This document shows, piece by piece, positions 7,568-17,700 of a DNA stretch of 64,000 nucleotides. Position 1 is the stretch's first letter; each line of letters starts with the position of its first letter. Position numbers and translations under genes: made by a program. Origin of the DNA: Ketobacter sp. (GTDB lineage Bacteria; Pseudomonadota; Gammaproteobacteria; Pseudomonadales; Ketobacteraceae); contig NZ_RCHN01000007.1 of the NCBI RefSeq assembly GCF_003671495.1, positions 1-64,000 on the forward strand, read 5' to 3'. The notes under the pieces are model-generated. The model had not been told where the DNA came from, ran no database searches, and worked only from the letters and a program-made list of their open reading frames with translations.

Positions 7568-9556
7568 ATGCAGTTTAATTGTGCCTCAGGTTGGGTATCT
7601 CTTTGTTTTCTATTGGGAGTTTTGCTCCTGCTCGCTTCTGGTGCCCGTGCAGACGACATCGGTTGGCAGTCTACAGAGGGGCCCCTGACCCTTTCACCCT
7701 TTACCCGCACCGTAAAAATCGGCAGCCGGATTCGTTATGTGACCTCTGATCTGGATACGCCGGAGGCACTGCACTCCATTCCCGCTGCCGACTGGCAGGA
7801 GAGCTCGGGTAACACCATCAGCCTGGGCTTCCAGACGGAACCTCACTGGTTTGTGATGGATCTGCGCACTGAGGGGGATGTGTCCCGCTACTGGATACTG
7901 GAACTGGCCAACCCCATGATCGATCACGTCTGGCTGTATCTGTATCAGGGGGAGCGCCGCTTGCAGCAATGGCACGCGGGGGATGCCATGCCGTTCTCAC
8001 AGCGACCGCTGGAGGCCTCCCGTCTGCAGTTTCCGTTGCAGCTGCAACCTGACCAGGATTACCGCCTCTATATGAAGGTGAGCAGCACCGAAGCGCTGGA
8101 GCTGCCGCTGACGTTATCAGAGCATTTTTACCACACCTTCATGTCGGACCGTCGCTCCCTGGTGGACGGCATTTTTCATGGTTTTCTGATCATCATGGCA
8201 GCCTACTCCCTGGCAATCTATGTGATTCTGCGGGACAAGTCCTATCTGTTCTATGCCTGCTATGTGCTGTCGATGTTGCTGTTCTTTCTCAGTCAGCAGG
8301 GTTTGCTGTACGAATACCTGTTCCCGGGGGTGCCCTCGCTGCAGCATTATTCCGTGCCCTTGATGTCGCTGCTGATTTATATGTCCATTGCTGCATTTTT
8401 CGGTACCTTCCTCGATTTCGGCCAGCACTTCCCGGTGCTGTGGCGGGTGTACCTTTCCATGTTGGGCTTGCACGCACTGTTGTGCCTGGGGCTGGTGTTG
8501 CTCCCGTATCAGACGGTGGTGAGCCTGATGGCACTCAACGTGGCGGCATCCATGGTGCTGGGCGTGGTGGGGATCTGGCGCCTGTCGATGCATGGCTCCC
8601 GCCCGGCTCAGATTGTGATGGCCGGCTGGGGCATGCTGTTTGCGTTTATCCTGCTGTTTGTGTTCAGCCGCATGGGGATTTTCTACAACGACTTTCTGGC
8701 CAGTTATGGCCTGCGTATCGGGGTTTCCCTGGAAATCCTGATTTTCTCCTTTGCGTTGTCGTTCCGCATCAATCAGGAACGGCAGGAAAAAGAGTGGGCG
8801 TTGAACAAAATCAACCTGGAACGGGTGGAGCGCATCCGGGCGCAGGAGCTGGCACTGCAGCGGGAGGTCGAGGCCAGCCAGGCCAAGGAGCAGTCATTGC
8901 AGATGGAAATCCAGCATCGGGAAAGCCTGGAGCAAGTGGTGGAGGAGCGTACAGCGGACCTGGCGCGCACGCTTCAGGATCTGGAAAAGGCCAACCAGGA
9001 ACTGGAGCAACTCAGTTCCAGGGACGGGCTCACCGGGCTGTTCAATCGCCGTCTGTTCGATGCGCAGTTGCAAGCCTTGTGGCAGCAGTTGCAGCGCAAG
9101 CAACAACCCCTGGCCCTGCTGTTGTTGGATGTGGACCACTTCAAACAGGTGAACGATAGCCTGGGCCACCCCTGTGGCGACATGGTGCTGCGGGAGTTGG
9201 GGGCGCTGCTGTCTTCGTTGCTGCATCGACCCACGGATGTCATCGCCCGTTATGGAGGGGAGGAATTTGCCGTGTTGCTGCCGGAAACGCCGGTGGAGGG
9301 CGCGCGCCACGTGGCTGAGATGATTGTGCAGGCGGCGGCGGACAAGCTCTATGTCTGGGAGGGGGAAACCCTCCATATCACCGTCAGTGTCGGAGTTCAT
9401 GTGCTGATCCCGCAACCGGACCTTGACCAGGATCAATTGGTGCAAGGGGCAGATCAGGCACTCTATCAAGCCAAGCATGGCGGCCGTAATCGTTACGTGG
9501 TCAGTGGGGATAAGCATTCAGTCGCCCAATCGGTGCCCATGGCGAGGGGGCAATAA
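7568..9556 (+). CDS. Membrane diguanylate cyclase (7TMR-DISM sensor, GGDEF output)
   Basis: A 662-residue protein that makes cyclic di-GMP from two GTP. It has a signal peptide (FLLGVLLLLASGARA), a periplasmic 7TMR-DISMED2 carbohydrate-type sensor domain (residues ~35-190), a seven-helix 7TMR-DISM membrane domain (~205-405), a coiled coil (~410-490) and a C-terminal GGDEF domain (~495-650). The active-site motif is GGEEF within RYGGEEFAVLLPE, and an RPTD inhibitory I-site lies exactly five residues before it. So the enzyme should be active and product-inhibited. DVDHFKQVND supplies the metal site. The ATG at 7568 gives a proper signal peptide; an in-frame GTG at 7556 is possible. Confidence 0.92.
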   Translation: MQFNCASGWVSLCFLLGVLLLLASGARADDIGWQSTEGPLTLSPFTRTVKIGSRIRYVTSDLDTPEALHSIPAADWQESSGNTISLGFQTEPHWFVMDLRTEGDVSRYWILELANPMIDHVWLYLYQGERRLQQWHAGDAMPFSQRPLEASRLQFPLQLQPDQDYRLYMKVSSTEALELPLTLSEHFYHTFMSDRRSLVDGIFHGFLIIMAAYSLAIYVILRDKSYLFYACYVLSMLLFFLSQQGLLYEYLFPGVPSLQHYSVPLMSLLIYMSIAAFFGTFLDFGQHFPVLWRVYLSMLGLHALLCLGLVLLPYQTVVSLMALNVAASMVLGVVGIWRLSMHGSRPAQIVMAGWGMLFAFILLFVFSRMGIFYNDFLASYGLRIGVSLEILIFSFALSFRINQERQEKEWALNKINLERVERIRAQELALQREVEASQAKEQSLQMEIQHRESLEQVVEERTADLARTLQDLEKANQELEQLSSRDGLTGLFNRRLFDAQLQALWQQLQRKQQPLALLLLDVDHFKQVNDSLGHPCGDMVLRELGALLSSLLHRPTDVIARYGGEEFAVLLPETPVEGARHVAEMIVQAAADKLYVWEGETLHITVSVGVHVLIPQPDLDQDQLVQGADQALYQAKHGGRNRYVVSGDKHSVAQSVPMARGQ

Positions 9557-9599
9557 CCCGCGCAGGGTACTATTAACGATAGGGATATCGAGGAGAGGC

Positions 9600-10160
9600 A
9601 TGGTGCCCAGGATGATGCGCTTCAAGCTGGTCTTGATAGCGGCCCTGATCGGGGCGTTTATGATCACCAGCTGGGCGGCACTGGATACAGGCATCCACCT
9701 CACCAGTGATTACGAATTCTGCACCCGTTGCCATTCCCATAAGCCCATTGGCACCTCCTACCGGGAAGACCTGCACGGTGGAAACAACCCCGCCGGTTGG
9801 CGCGCCCGCTGCAGTGACTGCCATATACCCCACGATAATGCGCTCCACTACCTGTGGGTGAAAGCCGTCCATGGGGTGGTGGACCCCACCATGGAAATTC
9901 TGCAAGACCCCCTGGACATTGATTGGCACGGCAACCGGCAGAACCGGGAGCGGTATGTCTATGACAGCGGCTGCCTGCAATGTCACAAATTCATTCAGCA
10001 CACCTCCATGGCCAATGGGAAAGCCTTCCTGCCCCATCGAAAATACTTCAGTGGTGAGGAAACCGGCTTGCGCTGTGTGGGCTGTCACCAACACGTTGGC
10101 CATGCCAATCTGGGCATACACCTTGAGGAACAGGGTTGGGAGAAAAGCCATGATCAATAG
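9600..10160 (+). CDS. NapC/NirT-family tetraheme cytochrome c
   Basis: A 186-residue membrane-anchored cytochrome. One N-terminal helix (about FKLVLIAALIGAFMITSW) is followed by four haem-binding CXXCH motifs: CTRCH, CSDCH, CLQCH and CVGCH. Proteins of this family take electrons from the quinol pool and pass them to a periplasmic reductase. Its stop overlaps the start of the octaheme cytochrome by 11 bp, so the two are translationally coupled and almost certainly form one electron-transfer complex, as in haoCA pairs of Campylobacterota. The ATG at 9600 follows a GAGGAGAGG ribosome-binding site. The longer upstream frame overlaps the cyclase gene. Confidence 0.9.
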   Translation: MVPRMMRFKLVLIAALIGAFMITSWAALDTGIHLTSDYEFCTRCHSHKPIGTSYREDLHGGNNPAGWRARCSDCHIPHDNALHYLWVKAVHGVVDPTMEILQDPLDIDWHGNRQNRERYVYDSGCLQCHKFIQHTSMANGKAFLPHRKYFSGEETGLRCVGCHQHVGHANLGIHLEEQGWEKSHDQ

Positions 10161-11460
10161 AATCTTGCGTGCAATGCTGTTTTGCGTGACCGTCACCATG
10201 CCCCTGGTTGCACCGGCTTCGCAAAACCTGGCACAGGTGAAAACGCTCCACATGACGCGGGATATTTCCAGCATCGGCCAGGAGTGCATTCGCTGTCATC
10301 AACAGGAAAGCCCGGGACAGGTGGCGGACTGGAAGATGAGCCGGCACGCCCATGCCGGCGTCAGTTGCATCGATTGCCATGGGGTTGCCAAAGACTCGCC
10401 CATGGCCACCCAGCATGAATCCCTGGTGGGAACCGATGTGTTTGTGACGGCATTGGTTTCCCCGGCGGTCTGTGGCCGCTGCCACGTGGATGCGAAAAAA
10501 CAGTTCGACAGCAGTGGTCACTTTCGTGCCTATCACCAGATTATTCCCAAGGATAACCTGCATGCCCTGACCAATGTGCATGAAGGCCAGAACCATCCTG
10601 AGCTGAAAGGCGCCCCCAATGAAACCGGTTGCATGCAGTGTCATGGCACCCGCATCGAACTGGACGAACACAACCGGCCCACGCCGGAAACCTGGCCCAA
10701 CAACGGCATGGGAAACATCTATCCCGATGGTTCCACCGGCAGTTGTACCGCTTGTCACAGCCGTCACACATTTGATATTGCGGAAGCCCGCAAGCCCAAT
10801 GCCTGTGCCTCCTGCCATCTGGGGCCGGATCATCCGAATATTGAAATCTACAACAACTCCAAACACGGCCATATCTTCAATACCAACTCGGACAATTGGC
10901 GTTGGGACACTGCACCGGATGCCTGGGAGCCCGGTGACTATCGTGCGCCGACCTGTGCCACCTGCCATATGAGCGGCATCGGTGAACTGAGCGTCACCCA
11001 CAACGTCAGCGAGCGTTTGTACTGGAATCTGTGGGCCAAGGAATCGAAGGTGCGCGGTTCGGATGATGTGCTCAGCCCGCTGTTGGGTGACGGGCCGGCC
11101 GGGCGTAAAAAGATGAAGTCCGTTTGCAACAACTGCCACAGTCCAAGGCACACCGATGGTTTCTTCGCCCAGGGCGATAAAGCGGTGAAGTTGTACAACG
11201 AAGCCTACTACCAACCGGCCACCAACATGCTAAACGAGTTAAAAGAGAAAAAACTGTTGAAGGACAATCCCTGGGCCGACGCGTTCCAGATCAAGTATTA
11301 CTACATGTGGCACCACGAAGGCCGACGGGCCCGCCAGGGCGCCATGATGGGGGCTGCGGATTATGCGCACTGGCACGGCTTTTTTGAGTTGCAGCAGGAT
11401 CTGTACGAAATGCAGATGATCTATCAGAAACGGCTGGAGACCGGCAAGATCGAAGACTAG
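10150..11460 (+). CDS. Octaheme cytochrome c, hydroxylamine oxidoreductase-like
   Basis: A 436-residue exported protein (signal peptide MLFCVTVTMPLVAPAS) with eight CXXCH motifs: CIRCH, CIDCH, CGRCH, CMQCH, CTACH, CASCH, CATCH and CNNCH. Count, spacing and the C-terminal helical segment with MWHHEGRRARQGAMMG and ADYAHWHGFFEL fit the HAO/octaheme family. Bacterial members either oxidise hydroxylamine (with a Tyr-crosslinked P460 haem) or, when paired with a NapC-type donor, reduce nitrite or hydroxylamine towards ammonium. The coupled NapC-type gene argues for the reductive type. Which haem is catalytic and whether the crosslinking Tyr exists needs an alignment. It converges on the LysR gene 18 bp away. 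Confidence 0.85.
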   Translation: MINRILRAMLFCVTVTMPLVAPASQNLAQVKTLHMTRDISSIGQECIRCHQQESPGQVADWKMSRHAHAGVSCIDCHGVAKDSPMATQHESLVGTDVFVTALVSPAVCGRCHVDAKKQFDSSGHFRAYHQIIPKDNLHALTNVHEGQNHPELKGAPNETGCMQCHGTRIELDEHNRPTPETWPNNGMGNIYPDGSTGSCTACHSRHTFDIAEARKPNACASCHLGPDHPNIEIYNNSKHGHIFNTNSDNWRWDTAPDAWEPGDYRAPTCATCHMSGIGELSVTHNVSERLYWNLWAKESKVRGSDDVLSPLLGDGPAGRKKMKSVCNNCHSPRHTDGFFAQGDKAVKLYNEAYYQPATNMLNELKEKKLLKDNPWADAFQIKYYYMWHHEGRRARQGAMMGAADYAHWHGFFELQQDLYEMQMIYQKRLETGKIED

Positions 11461-11478
11461 CCATGACCGGCAAACGCT

Positions 11479-12378
11479 TCATCGGGTGCCCAATGTCTGC
11501 CGTAACGATGGCACAGCCAGGTCGATGAACGCTCTCACTTTCGCCGGCAGATTGCGCCCCTGTGGATGCACAATGCTCACCGGAATGGGGGCGCCCTCAA
11601 ACGCAGTCAAAATGGGTTGCAATGCGCCTGCGGCCACCTGGGCTGCAGCCTGATAGGAGAGCACGCGGGTGATGCCGTGACCGGCCACGGCGGCGGCAAT
11701 CACCGAATCATTGGTGGTGCTGCTGAACACCGGGGTGGCGCGCAGGGTGATCTCGTTGTCATCCTGATAGTAACGCCACTGGGGACCACGACTGCCGGCG
11801 GTGGAGGCGATCAACCGATGCTGATACAGGTCCTCGGGCACCGCAGGCTCCCCATGTTGTTGTAAATACTGCGGCGCGGCGTAGGTTTTCATGGTCACTG
11901 TCCCCAGCTCAATGGCGCGCATGGAGGAATCCGGCAAGGCGCCGATCCGAATGCCCACATCAATGCCTTCCTCAATCAGATCGGTGATGCGATCCACAAA
12001 CAGTGCGGACACCGTCACGTTTTCGTAACGATCCTGAAACGCCGTGATCACCGGAGTGACGTGCAGGCAGCCGAACAGGGCCGGTGCCGTCACCACCAGG
12101 TGACCGGACGGGTTACCGTGAATGCCGCTGATGGACTCCTCCGTGCTGATAACATCCGCCACGATACGACGGGCGTCCTGCAAAAAACGTTGCCCGGCTT
12201 CGGTCAGCCGCACCCGGCGGGTGGTGCGCAGCAACAGAATCACCCCCAGATGTTCCTCCAGCTCGGCGACGCTGCGGGTGACGGCCGGAGCAGACAAGGC
12301 TAGTCGCCGTGCGGCGGCGGCAAAGCCCTGTTCCTCGGCCACAGCAATAAACACACTCATCGCTTTCAGCTTGTCCAT
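11479..12378 (-). CDS. LysR-family transcriptional regulator
   Basis: A 299-residue regulator with the standard N-terminal winged helix-turn-helix (MDKLKAMSVFIAVAEEQGF, then AARRLALSAPAVTRSVAELE; residues 1-60) and a C-terminal type-2 periplasmic-binding-protein-like effector domain (about 90-295). It is divergent from the pyridoxamine-oxidase-like and VOC genes, the usual arrangement for a LysR regulator controlling the neighbouring operon. The 129-bp gap contains AT-rich ATAGTTAATTGTTGG, compatible with a T-N11-A operator. The effector is unknown. Confidence 0.9.
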   Translation of the reverse strand: MDKLKAMSVFIAVAEEQGFAAAARRLALSAPAVTRSVAELEEHLGVILLLRTTRRVRLTEAGQRFLQDARRIVADVISTEESISGIHGNPSGHLVVTAPALFGCLHVTPVITAFQDRYENVTVSALFVDRITDLIEEGIDVGIRIGALPDSSMRAIELGTVTMKTYAAPQYLQQHGEPAVPEDLYQHRLIASTAGSRGPQWRYYQDDNEITLRATPVFSSTTNDSVIAAAVAGHGITRVLSYQAAAQVAAGALQPILTAFEGAPIPVSIVHPQGRNLPAKVRAFIDLAVPSLRQTLGTR

Positions 12379-12507
12379 GTCACTGTTCCATTTTTTGAAA
12401 TAGTTAATTGTTGGCGCTGGGTATTCTTAAGGCAAGCGATAGTTGAGATGATCCGGAAAAGCCTTTTTCACAAGCCTTCTCCACACAACTGAAACCGGGA
12501 GCACACC

Positions 12508-13074
12508 ATGGGACACCGATTTGCCGACCTGTTGTTTTCCCCCTCCGTGAAGGCGGTGCAGAACGAGCGGGACAGTCGCCGCATCTACCAGCGCTGGGAA
12601 GGCGGGGCAGACTCCCACCACCGCCTGGAGGCACGTGAAATTCAGTTTCTGCAGCAACGGGACAGCTTCTATCTGGCCAGCGTCAATCCTGACGGCTGGC
12701 CCTATATCCAGCACCGCGGCGGGCCCAAGGGGTTTCTCAAAGTATTGGATGCGCACCACCTCGGGTTTGCCGATTACACAGGCAATCGGCAATACATCAC
12801 CACCGGCAACCTGCGGGAGAACCGACGGGTTGCCCTGTTTTTGATGGATTATCCCAACCGGCGCCGATTGAAACTGCTGGGGTATGCACAGGAGGTGGCA
12901 CCGGGTTCTGCCGCACTGGCTGAGCTCTGTGACCCCGATTACGGCGCTACACCGGAGCGGGGCTTCATTATTCAGGTGGCGGCCTTTGACTGGAACTGTT
13001 CCCAGCACATTGTGCCACGCTATGACCAGGCCGCTCTCGATTCTCTCATCGCCCAACACAAGGAGTTACCATGA
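12508..13074 (+). CDS. Pyridoxamine 5'-phosphate oxidase-fold flavoprotein
   Basis: A 188-residue flavin-reductase-like split-barrel protein. Family features are DSFYLASVNPDGWPYIQHRGG near residue 50 and the FMN-contact region ADYTGNRQYITTGNL, then RRLKLLGYAQEV. Such proteins bind FMN or F420 and include general stress oxidoreductases. It overlaps the downstream VOC gene by four bases (ATGA), so they are co-translated, and both are probably under the divergent LysR regulator. Substrate unknown. Confidence 0.8.
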   Translation: MGHRFADLLFSPSVKAVQNERDSRRIYQRWEGGADSHHRLEAREIQFLQQRDSFYLASVNPDGWPYIQHRGGPKGFLKVLDAHHLGFADYTGNRQYITTGNLRENRRVALFLMDYPNRRRLKLLGYAQEVAPGSAALAELCDPDYGATPERGFIIQVAAFDWNCSQHIVPRYDQAALDSLIAQHKELP

Positions 13075-13466
13075 GCACACTGAACATTCATCACCTGGGC
13101 CTGTCGGTTCGGGACCTCGACACCACCACCGCGTTCTTTACGGAGATTCTGGGATTCAAGGTGGTACGGGAAAAACCGGATTACCCGGCCAAGTTCATCA
13201 GCAACGGGCAATGCCTGCTGACCCTGTGGCAGACCGATGCCGGTGCTGCGGATTTCAACCGGCGCAGTGCGGTGGGGTTGCATCACTTCGCCCTGCGGGT
13301 GGACTCGGAAGCCAGCCTGCGTGAGCTTTATCAACAGGCTCTGGGCGTGAGCGGTGTGAGTGCGGATTTTGCGCCAGAGCCCCTGGGCGATAGTGGTGCC
13401 CTGCACACCATGTTCTATGAGCCCGGGGGCATCCGCATAGAACTGATCTGGACGGGCGAGTCCTGA
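13071..13466 (+). CDS. VOC-family (glyoxalase/dioxygenase-like) protein
   Basis: A 131-residue protein with the two beta-alpha-beta-beta-beta modules of the vicinal oxygen chelate superfamily. It begins NIHHLGLSVRDLDTTTAFFTEILGF, with the second module at GLHHFALRVDSE and a C-terminal YEPGGIRIELI. His-8 (HHLGL), the second-module His (LHHFAL) and the terminal Glu (IRIELI) are the usual metal ligands and are present. Activity could be lyase, dioxygenase or resistance-type binding. It is coupled to the upstream flavoprotein through the ATGA overlap. Confidence 0.85.
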   Translation: MSTLNIHHLGLSVRDLDTTTAFFTEILGFKVVREKPDYPAKFISNGQCLLTLWQTDAGAADFNRRSAVGLHHFALRVDSEASLRELYQQALGVSGVSADFAPEPLGDSGALHTMFYEPGGIRIELIWTGES

Positions 13467-13502
13467 CACCCTGGTGTGCGTTTATAAGCCCAAGCCGGGA
13501 TA

Positions 13503-13994
13503 TCAGGCTTGGGCGAAACACAGCAGGGAAAACAGCTCGATGCCCAGCAACAGCGGCCACAATCCCAGCAACCGCAGACTGTTGGCGTGTTGGCTCAGAA
13601 TGGCGTAGATCGACATCACTACGTGGGTGGCCAGGGACAGCATCACCAGGCTGACGTTGCCCGCGTCGATTCCCAGCAGGGCCCAGTTGGTGGCGGCAGC
13701 GGCCACCAACGGCAAGCCTTCCCGCATCCGTGTGATGTCCGTCAGGCTGGCAATATACAGTACGGAAATGGCCGCACTCAAGGCCGCATAGAAGGACGTA
13801 GCCGGTGTTTGAATCAGGGCTGACGGCAAGCTGCACAGGGCAATCGCCACCAATCCCCCCAACGTAAATCTGGCACCAAAGCTCAGCAACCTGAGCAGCA
13901 TTCGGCCCTGCTTCTTAAGTGCAGTGTGCTCATGGCGACGCGTTTGATACCAGGCGGGCAGGAAGGCGCTGTGGTGTAATGTGATCTCTTTCAT
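13503..13994 (-). CDS. Hypothetical integral membrane protein beside an ECF sigma factor
   Basis: A 163-residue protein with a basic cytosolic N-terminus and four probable membrane helices (about LGGLVAIALCSLP, FYAALSAAISVLYIAS, VSLVMLSLATHVVMSIYAI and LGLWPLLLGIELFSLLCF). I do not recognise the family. It lies 61 bp downstream of the ECF sigma factor on the same strand, the slot usually taken by an anti-sigma factor, but no canonical zinc anti-sigma or RskA domain is visible. The ATG at 13994 with upstream GAGGCT is preferred over the ATG at 14048, which adds 18 poorly structured residues. Confidence 0.6.
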   Translation of the reverse strand: MKEITLHHSAFLPAWYQTRRHEHTALKKQGRMLLRLLSFGARFTLGGLVAIALCSLPSALIQTPATSFYAALSAAISVLYIASLTDITRMREGLPLVAAAATNWALLGIDAGNVSLVMLSLATHVVMSIYAILSQHANSLRLLGLWPLLLGIELFSLLCFAQA

Positions 13995-14055
13995 CGTGGA
14001 GCCTCGTTTGGATGGTAGTGGATTCGGTGCAGTGACACGGGTAGTCAAATGGTTG

Positions 14056-14658
14056 TCAATCGGGCATCACCAACTGCGCCAGTCCGCGGTGCAGGCGGGA
14101 CTTGACCGTGCCTACTGACTGCCGCTGATAGCGGGCGATTTCCTCCCGGCTCAGGTCATGAAAATAGGCCAGGGTCACTGCCTGTTGTTGGTGCGCCGGC
14201 AGGGACTGCAATTGCCGCTGGCAGCAATGGCGCAGTTGCTCTCGTTCCAATTCGGTGGTGGGGCAGGGCGCGTGATCCTCACCCAGGCCAATCAGATTGC
14301 ATTCCAGCTCATCGCGACGTTTCTGTTCCCGTTGTTCGGCTTTCAGTTTATCCAGTGCGCGATAACGCAGAATGGTGTTCATCCAGGTCATGGGGCGGCC
14401 TTGTGCGCGGCGGTACTGGTCTGCGTTCTGCCAGATTTGCAGGAAGGATTCCTGCAATACGTCTTCACTCAGGTCATGGTCTTTGAGGAGTCGCAGCGCC
14501 AGTTGTTTGAGGTGCTTGCTCGCTCTGCGGTGCAGGGCGGCCAGCGCATTCTGATCTTGTAACGCAATACGCTGCAGTAAAATATGCAACTCGTCGTCCA
14601 CAGCAGACGGTGACAGCAAAGCAGAGTGGGTGACCAGGTTCGTGCACGCAATTGCCAT
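14056..14658 (-). CDS. ECF-type RNA polymerase sigma factor
   Basis: A 200-residue sigma-70 family factor with region 2 (ALRLLKDHDLSEDVLQESF, then the -10 recognition helix around WMNTILRYRALDKLK) and region 4 (SLPAHQQQAVTLAYFHDLSREEIA, then SVGTVKSRLHRGLAQL). It lacks regions 1.1 and 3, as expected of ECF factors. The ATG at 14658 has a GGGGAAAGATT ribosome-binding site at correct spacing, better than the upstream in-frame ATG at 14685. The downstream four-helix membrane protein may control it. It follows, in the same direction, the large two-component system after about 135 bp. Confidence 0.9.
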   Translation of the reverse strand: MAIACTNLVTHSALLSPSAVDDELHILLQRIALQDQNALAALHRRASKHLKQLALRLLKDHDLSEDVLQESFLQIWQNADQYRRAQGRPMTWMNTILRYRALDKLKAEQREQKRRDELECNLIGLGEDHAPCPTTELEREQLRHCCQRQLQSLPAHQQQAVTLAYFHDLSREEIARYQRQSVGTVKSRLHRGLAQLVMPD

Positions 14659-14793
14659 AATCTTTCCCCACGGGCAGGTAAACATGTAAGGTTGGGTTGG
14701 GGATATTGTGGGGGTGTGGATTATCCGGCTGATTTCAAATTCATGCTGTTCTGTTTACTTTGTTGCACGGTATTGAAACGCAACTGAAACGGA

Positions 14794-17700
14794 TCAGACG
14801 GCTTCCAGGCTGGCAACCAGTTTCAACACTGCTTCGGGCGTGAACGGTTTCTCCAGGCCATTCAATCCGGTTTCCTGCAAGAAAGGCGCAATGCTGGGGG
14901 ACAGCGTATCGCCAGTGATGAACGCCATACGTTTGGTCAGTTGTGGATGGTGCTCGGTCAGATAGCGCCACAGGGCGATGCCATCCATGTCTTTCATGCG
15001 CACATCCGAGAGAATGATGTCGCAAGCGTTGGTATCGAGCCACTCCACCGCAGCCCGACCACTGGCCAATTCCGTGGTTTTGAAGCCGGCAGCACGCAGG
15101 ATTTCCGCCAGCAGCTGCGCCACTTCGGCCTCATCGTCAATGATCAGAACGCTGCGGGTTTGTTCCTGTTCCATCAGTGGGTTGTTGATGGCGGTGCTCT
15201 GCGCCGGGTGAGGGGTGGTGGGCAAGCGGATCAGGAAAGAGGTCCATGGGGATGCGTCCTCCAACAGCATCTCACCTTTGTGTTCCCGCACAATGGCACG
15301 ACTGACCGATAGCCCCACGCCGGTACCCACACCTTCGGCCTTGGTGGTGAAAAACGGATCGAAGATACGGTTTCTCACCTGCGCGGGGATACCGGGTCCG
15401 TTATCCCTGACCCGCAGACACAGTGCATCCGGTTCCAGAAAACTGTGGATCTGGATGCAGCGCTTACCGGGGCTCTGTTCCAGCGCCTGCTGCGCGTTGA
15501 TGATCAGATTCATGATCACCTGGCCGATCTGGTCGCTGTCCATATTGGTCAGCGGCAGTCCGGGTGTCAGATCGGTACTGACTTCGATGTCGCTGGCACG
15601 CAGGCCGTAACCCAGCAGGTCCAGTGCCGCAATAATCACATCATTGAGTTGAAACGGGTTGCGCTGGGAAGGGCGTTGTCGCGCCATGGCCAGAAAGGTG
15701 CGGACGATGCGGGCACAGCGTTCAGCAGCGGCGTTGATCTTCTCCACATCGGTTAACAGGTTCGGATCAGAGATCTTGGCCTGCAGCAGGGCAGAGCGGC
15801 CCATCAGAATGGCAAGGGGGTTATTCAGTTCATGGGCGACGCCGGCCAGCAGAGCCCCCATGGCGGACAGCTTTTCACTTTGGCGCAGCGCGTCCCGTTG
15901 CCGTGCCAGTTCCTGTTCAGCACGACGCAGCTCGGTCATGTCCCGGCCCACCACCAGGGTGTGTTGCGCCCCCCGGTAGGTCACCGGCATGGCATGCACT
16001 TCACAATTCAGGTTGTCGTGCTGGCGACACTTGAGCGCCACTTCTGTGCGATAACCGCTGCTGCCCGAGGCCGGCTGCATGCGTGCCAACTGGCTGGGAT
16101 GCAGCTGATCAAACACGTCATTCAAGTATTTGCCCCGGGTTTCCTCCGTCGAATGCCCGGTGAGCTGTTCAAAGCGTCGGTTGGTCTCCACCACCGCGCC
16201 GCTGGCATCCACCACCAGCAGGGCATCGCTGCTGGCATTGAACACAGCGCGATATTGTTCCTCGCTGGCCCGCAGGCGTTGCTCGGTTTGCTTGCGATCG
16301 CTGATGTCGTTGGTGATGGCCAGGATGCGATCATTGCCGCCGATGCTGGCCCGACGCAAGAACACTTCATTCCAGCCCAGCTTGCCGCTGCGTTCCTGGC
16401 GTTGCCATTCAAACCGCAGGCGTTCACCACGGGCGGCCCGTTGCATCAACTCCAGGGCTTCCCGTCCGGTGTAGGGCGCAATCCCGGAACTGATGTCAGC
16501 AATGTTGAGGTTCAGCATTTGCTCCCGGTTATAACCCCATAGCTCACAGGCCTTGGGGTTGACGTCGACAATGGCCCAGGTGCTGATGTCGTGGACCAGT
16601 ATGGCGCTTTCCGAGGCTTCGAAAATGGAACGATAGCTGGTTTCGGACACTTTCATGGCCGCATCAGAACGCTCGCGCTCCAGCTCTGCCACAGCACGGG
16701 CGGCAAAGATTTTGAGTACCGACTCCAGTAGGGCAGAGTCCGGCAGGGTATAGCTGTCGAGTACGGCCAGAATCCCCAGAGTCTCCCCGGTGGAGGCAAT
16801 CAGGGGTACGCCTGCGTAGCTTTCAAACTGGAAGGCCTGCACCACCTCGCAGCCGGGAAAACACTGCGCCAGGCTGTGACTGAAACAATGGTAACCTTGC
16901 CGTGCCACTTTGATGCAGGGACTGTCCTCGGTGGAATAAATAATGTTGGAGGAAATCTCACCCTGGTCGCACAACGCCCGGGTCTGGATGTGCTTGTGGT
17001 CTTCTTCCAGCAGACCAATCAACGCCATGCGGGCACCCACAGCCGCGGCCAGATGTGTCACCAGCACATCGAAAACCTCTTTGCCTTTGGCGCGGGATAC
17101 ACCAAAGGCCGCTTCCTGCAGCACCGCCTGGGTGCGTTTTTCCTTGGTGATGTCGGTAGAGACGCTGCACACGCCATACACCGCGCCGTCGGCATCGTAC
17201 AGAGGGAATCGGTTGGACAGGTAGGTGTGCTCGCCGTCGTGCAGGGTAATGGTTTCTTCCAGCTCCAGAGTGGCGCGGTTGCTGACCACCTGTTGATCCG
17301 TGCGCAGCAGGTTCATTGCGGTGGCGTCCGGAAACAGGTCCCGTAAATGTTTGCCGGCCACCGGGGAATGCGGAGCGGCGGTAATGGCCAGAAACGACTG
17401 GTTGGCCGACACAAAATAACCGGCAGGGTCGCGCACCGAAATCAACGCCGATGAGTTGTTCAGGATTTGCTGCAGGCGTTCTTCGCTGCGGTAGAGTCTG
17501 CGCGTTGCATTCACGTTCTCGGTCACCGTGTGGGCGATGACTTCCGCCCACACCGCCCACAGGGTCGGCAGTCGGGGCTTTTCGGTGGCCGGGTCCACGC
17601 TGCTGCGCTGGATATAATTCACCAGTGACAACGCCGGGTTGATGAGTTCATGGCGCAACAGAAACAACGCCAGCAGGCAGGTCAGGATCAGGGCGGCGAG

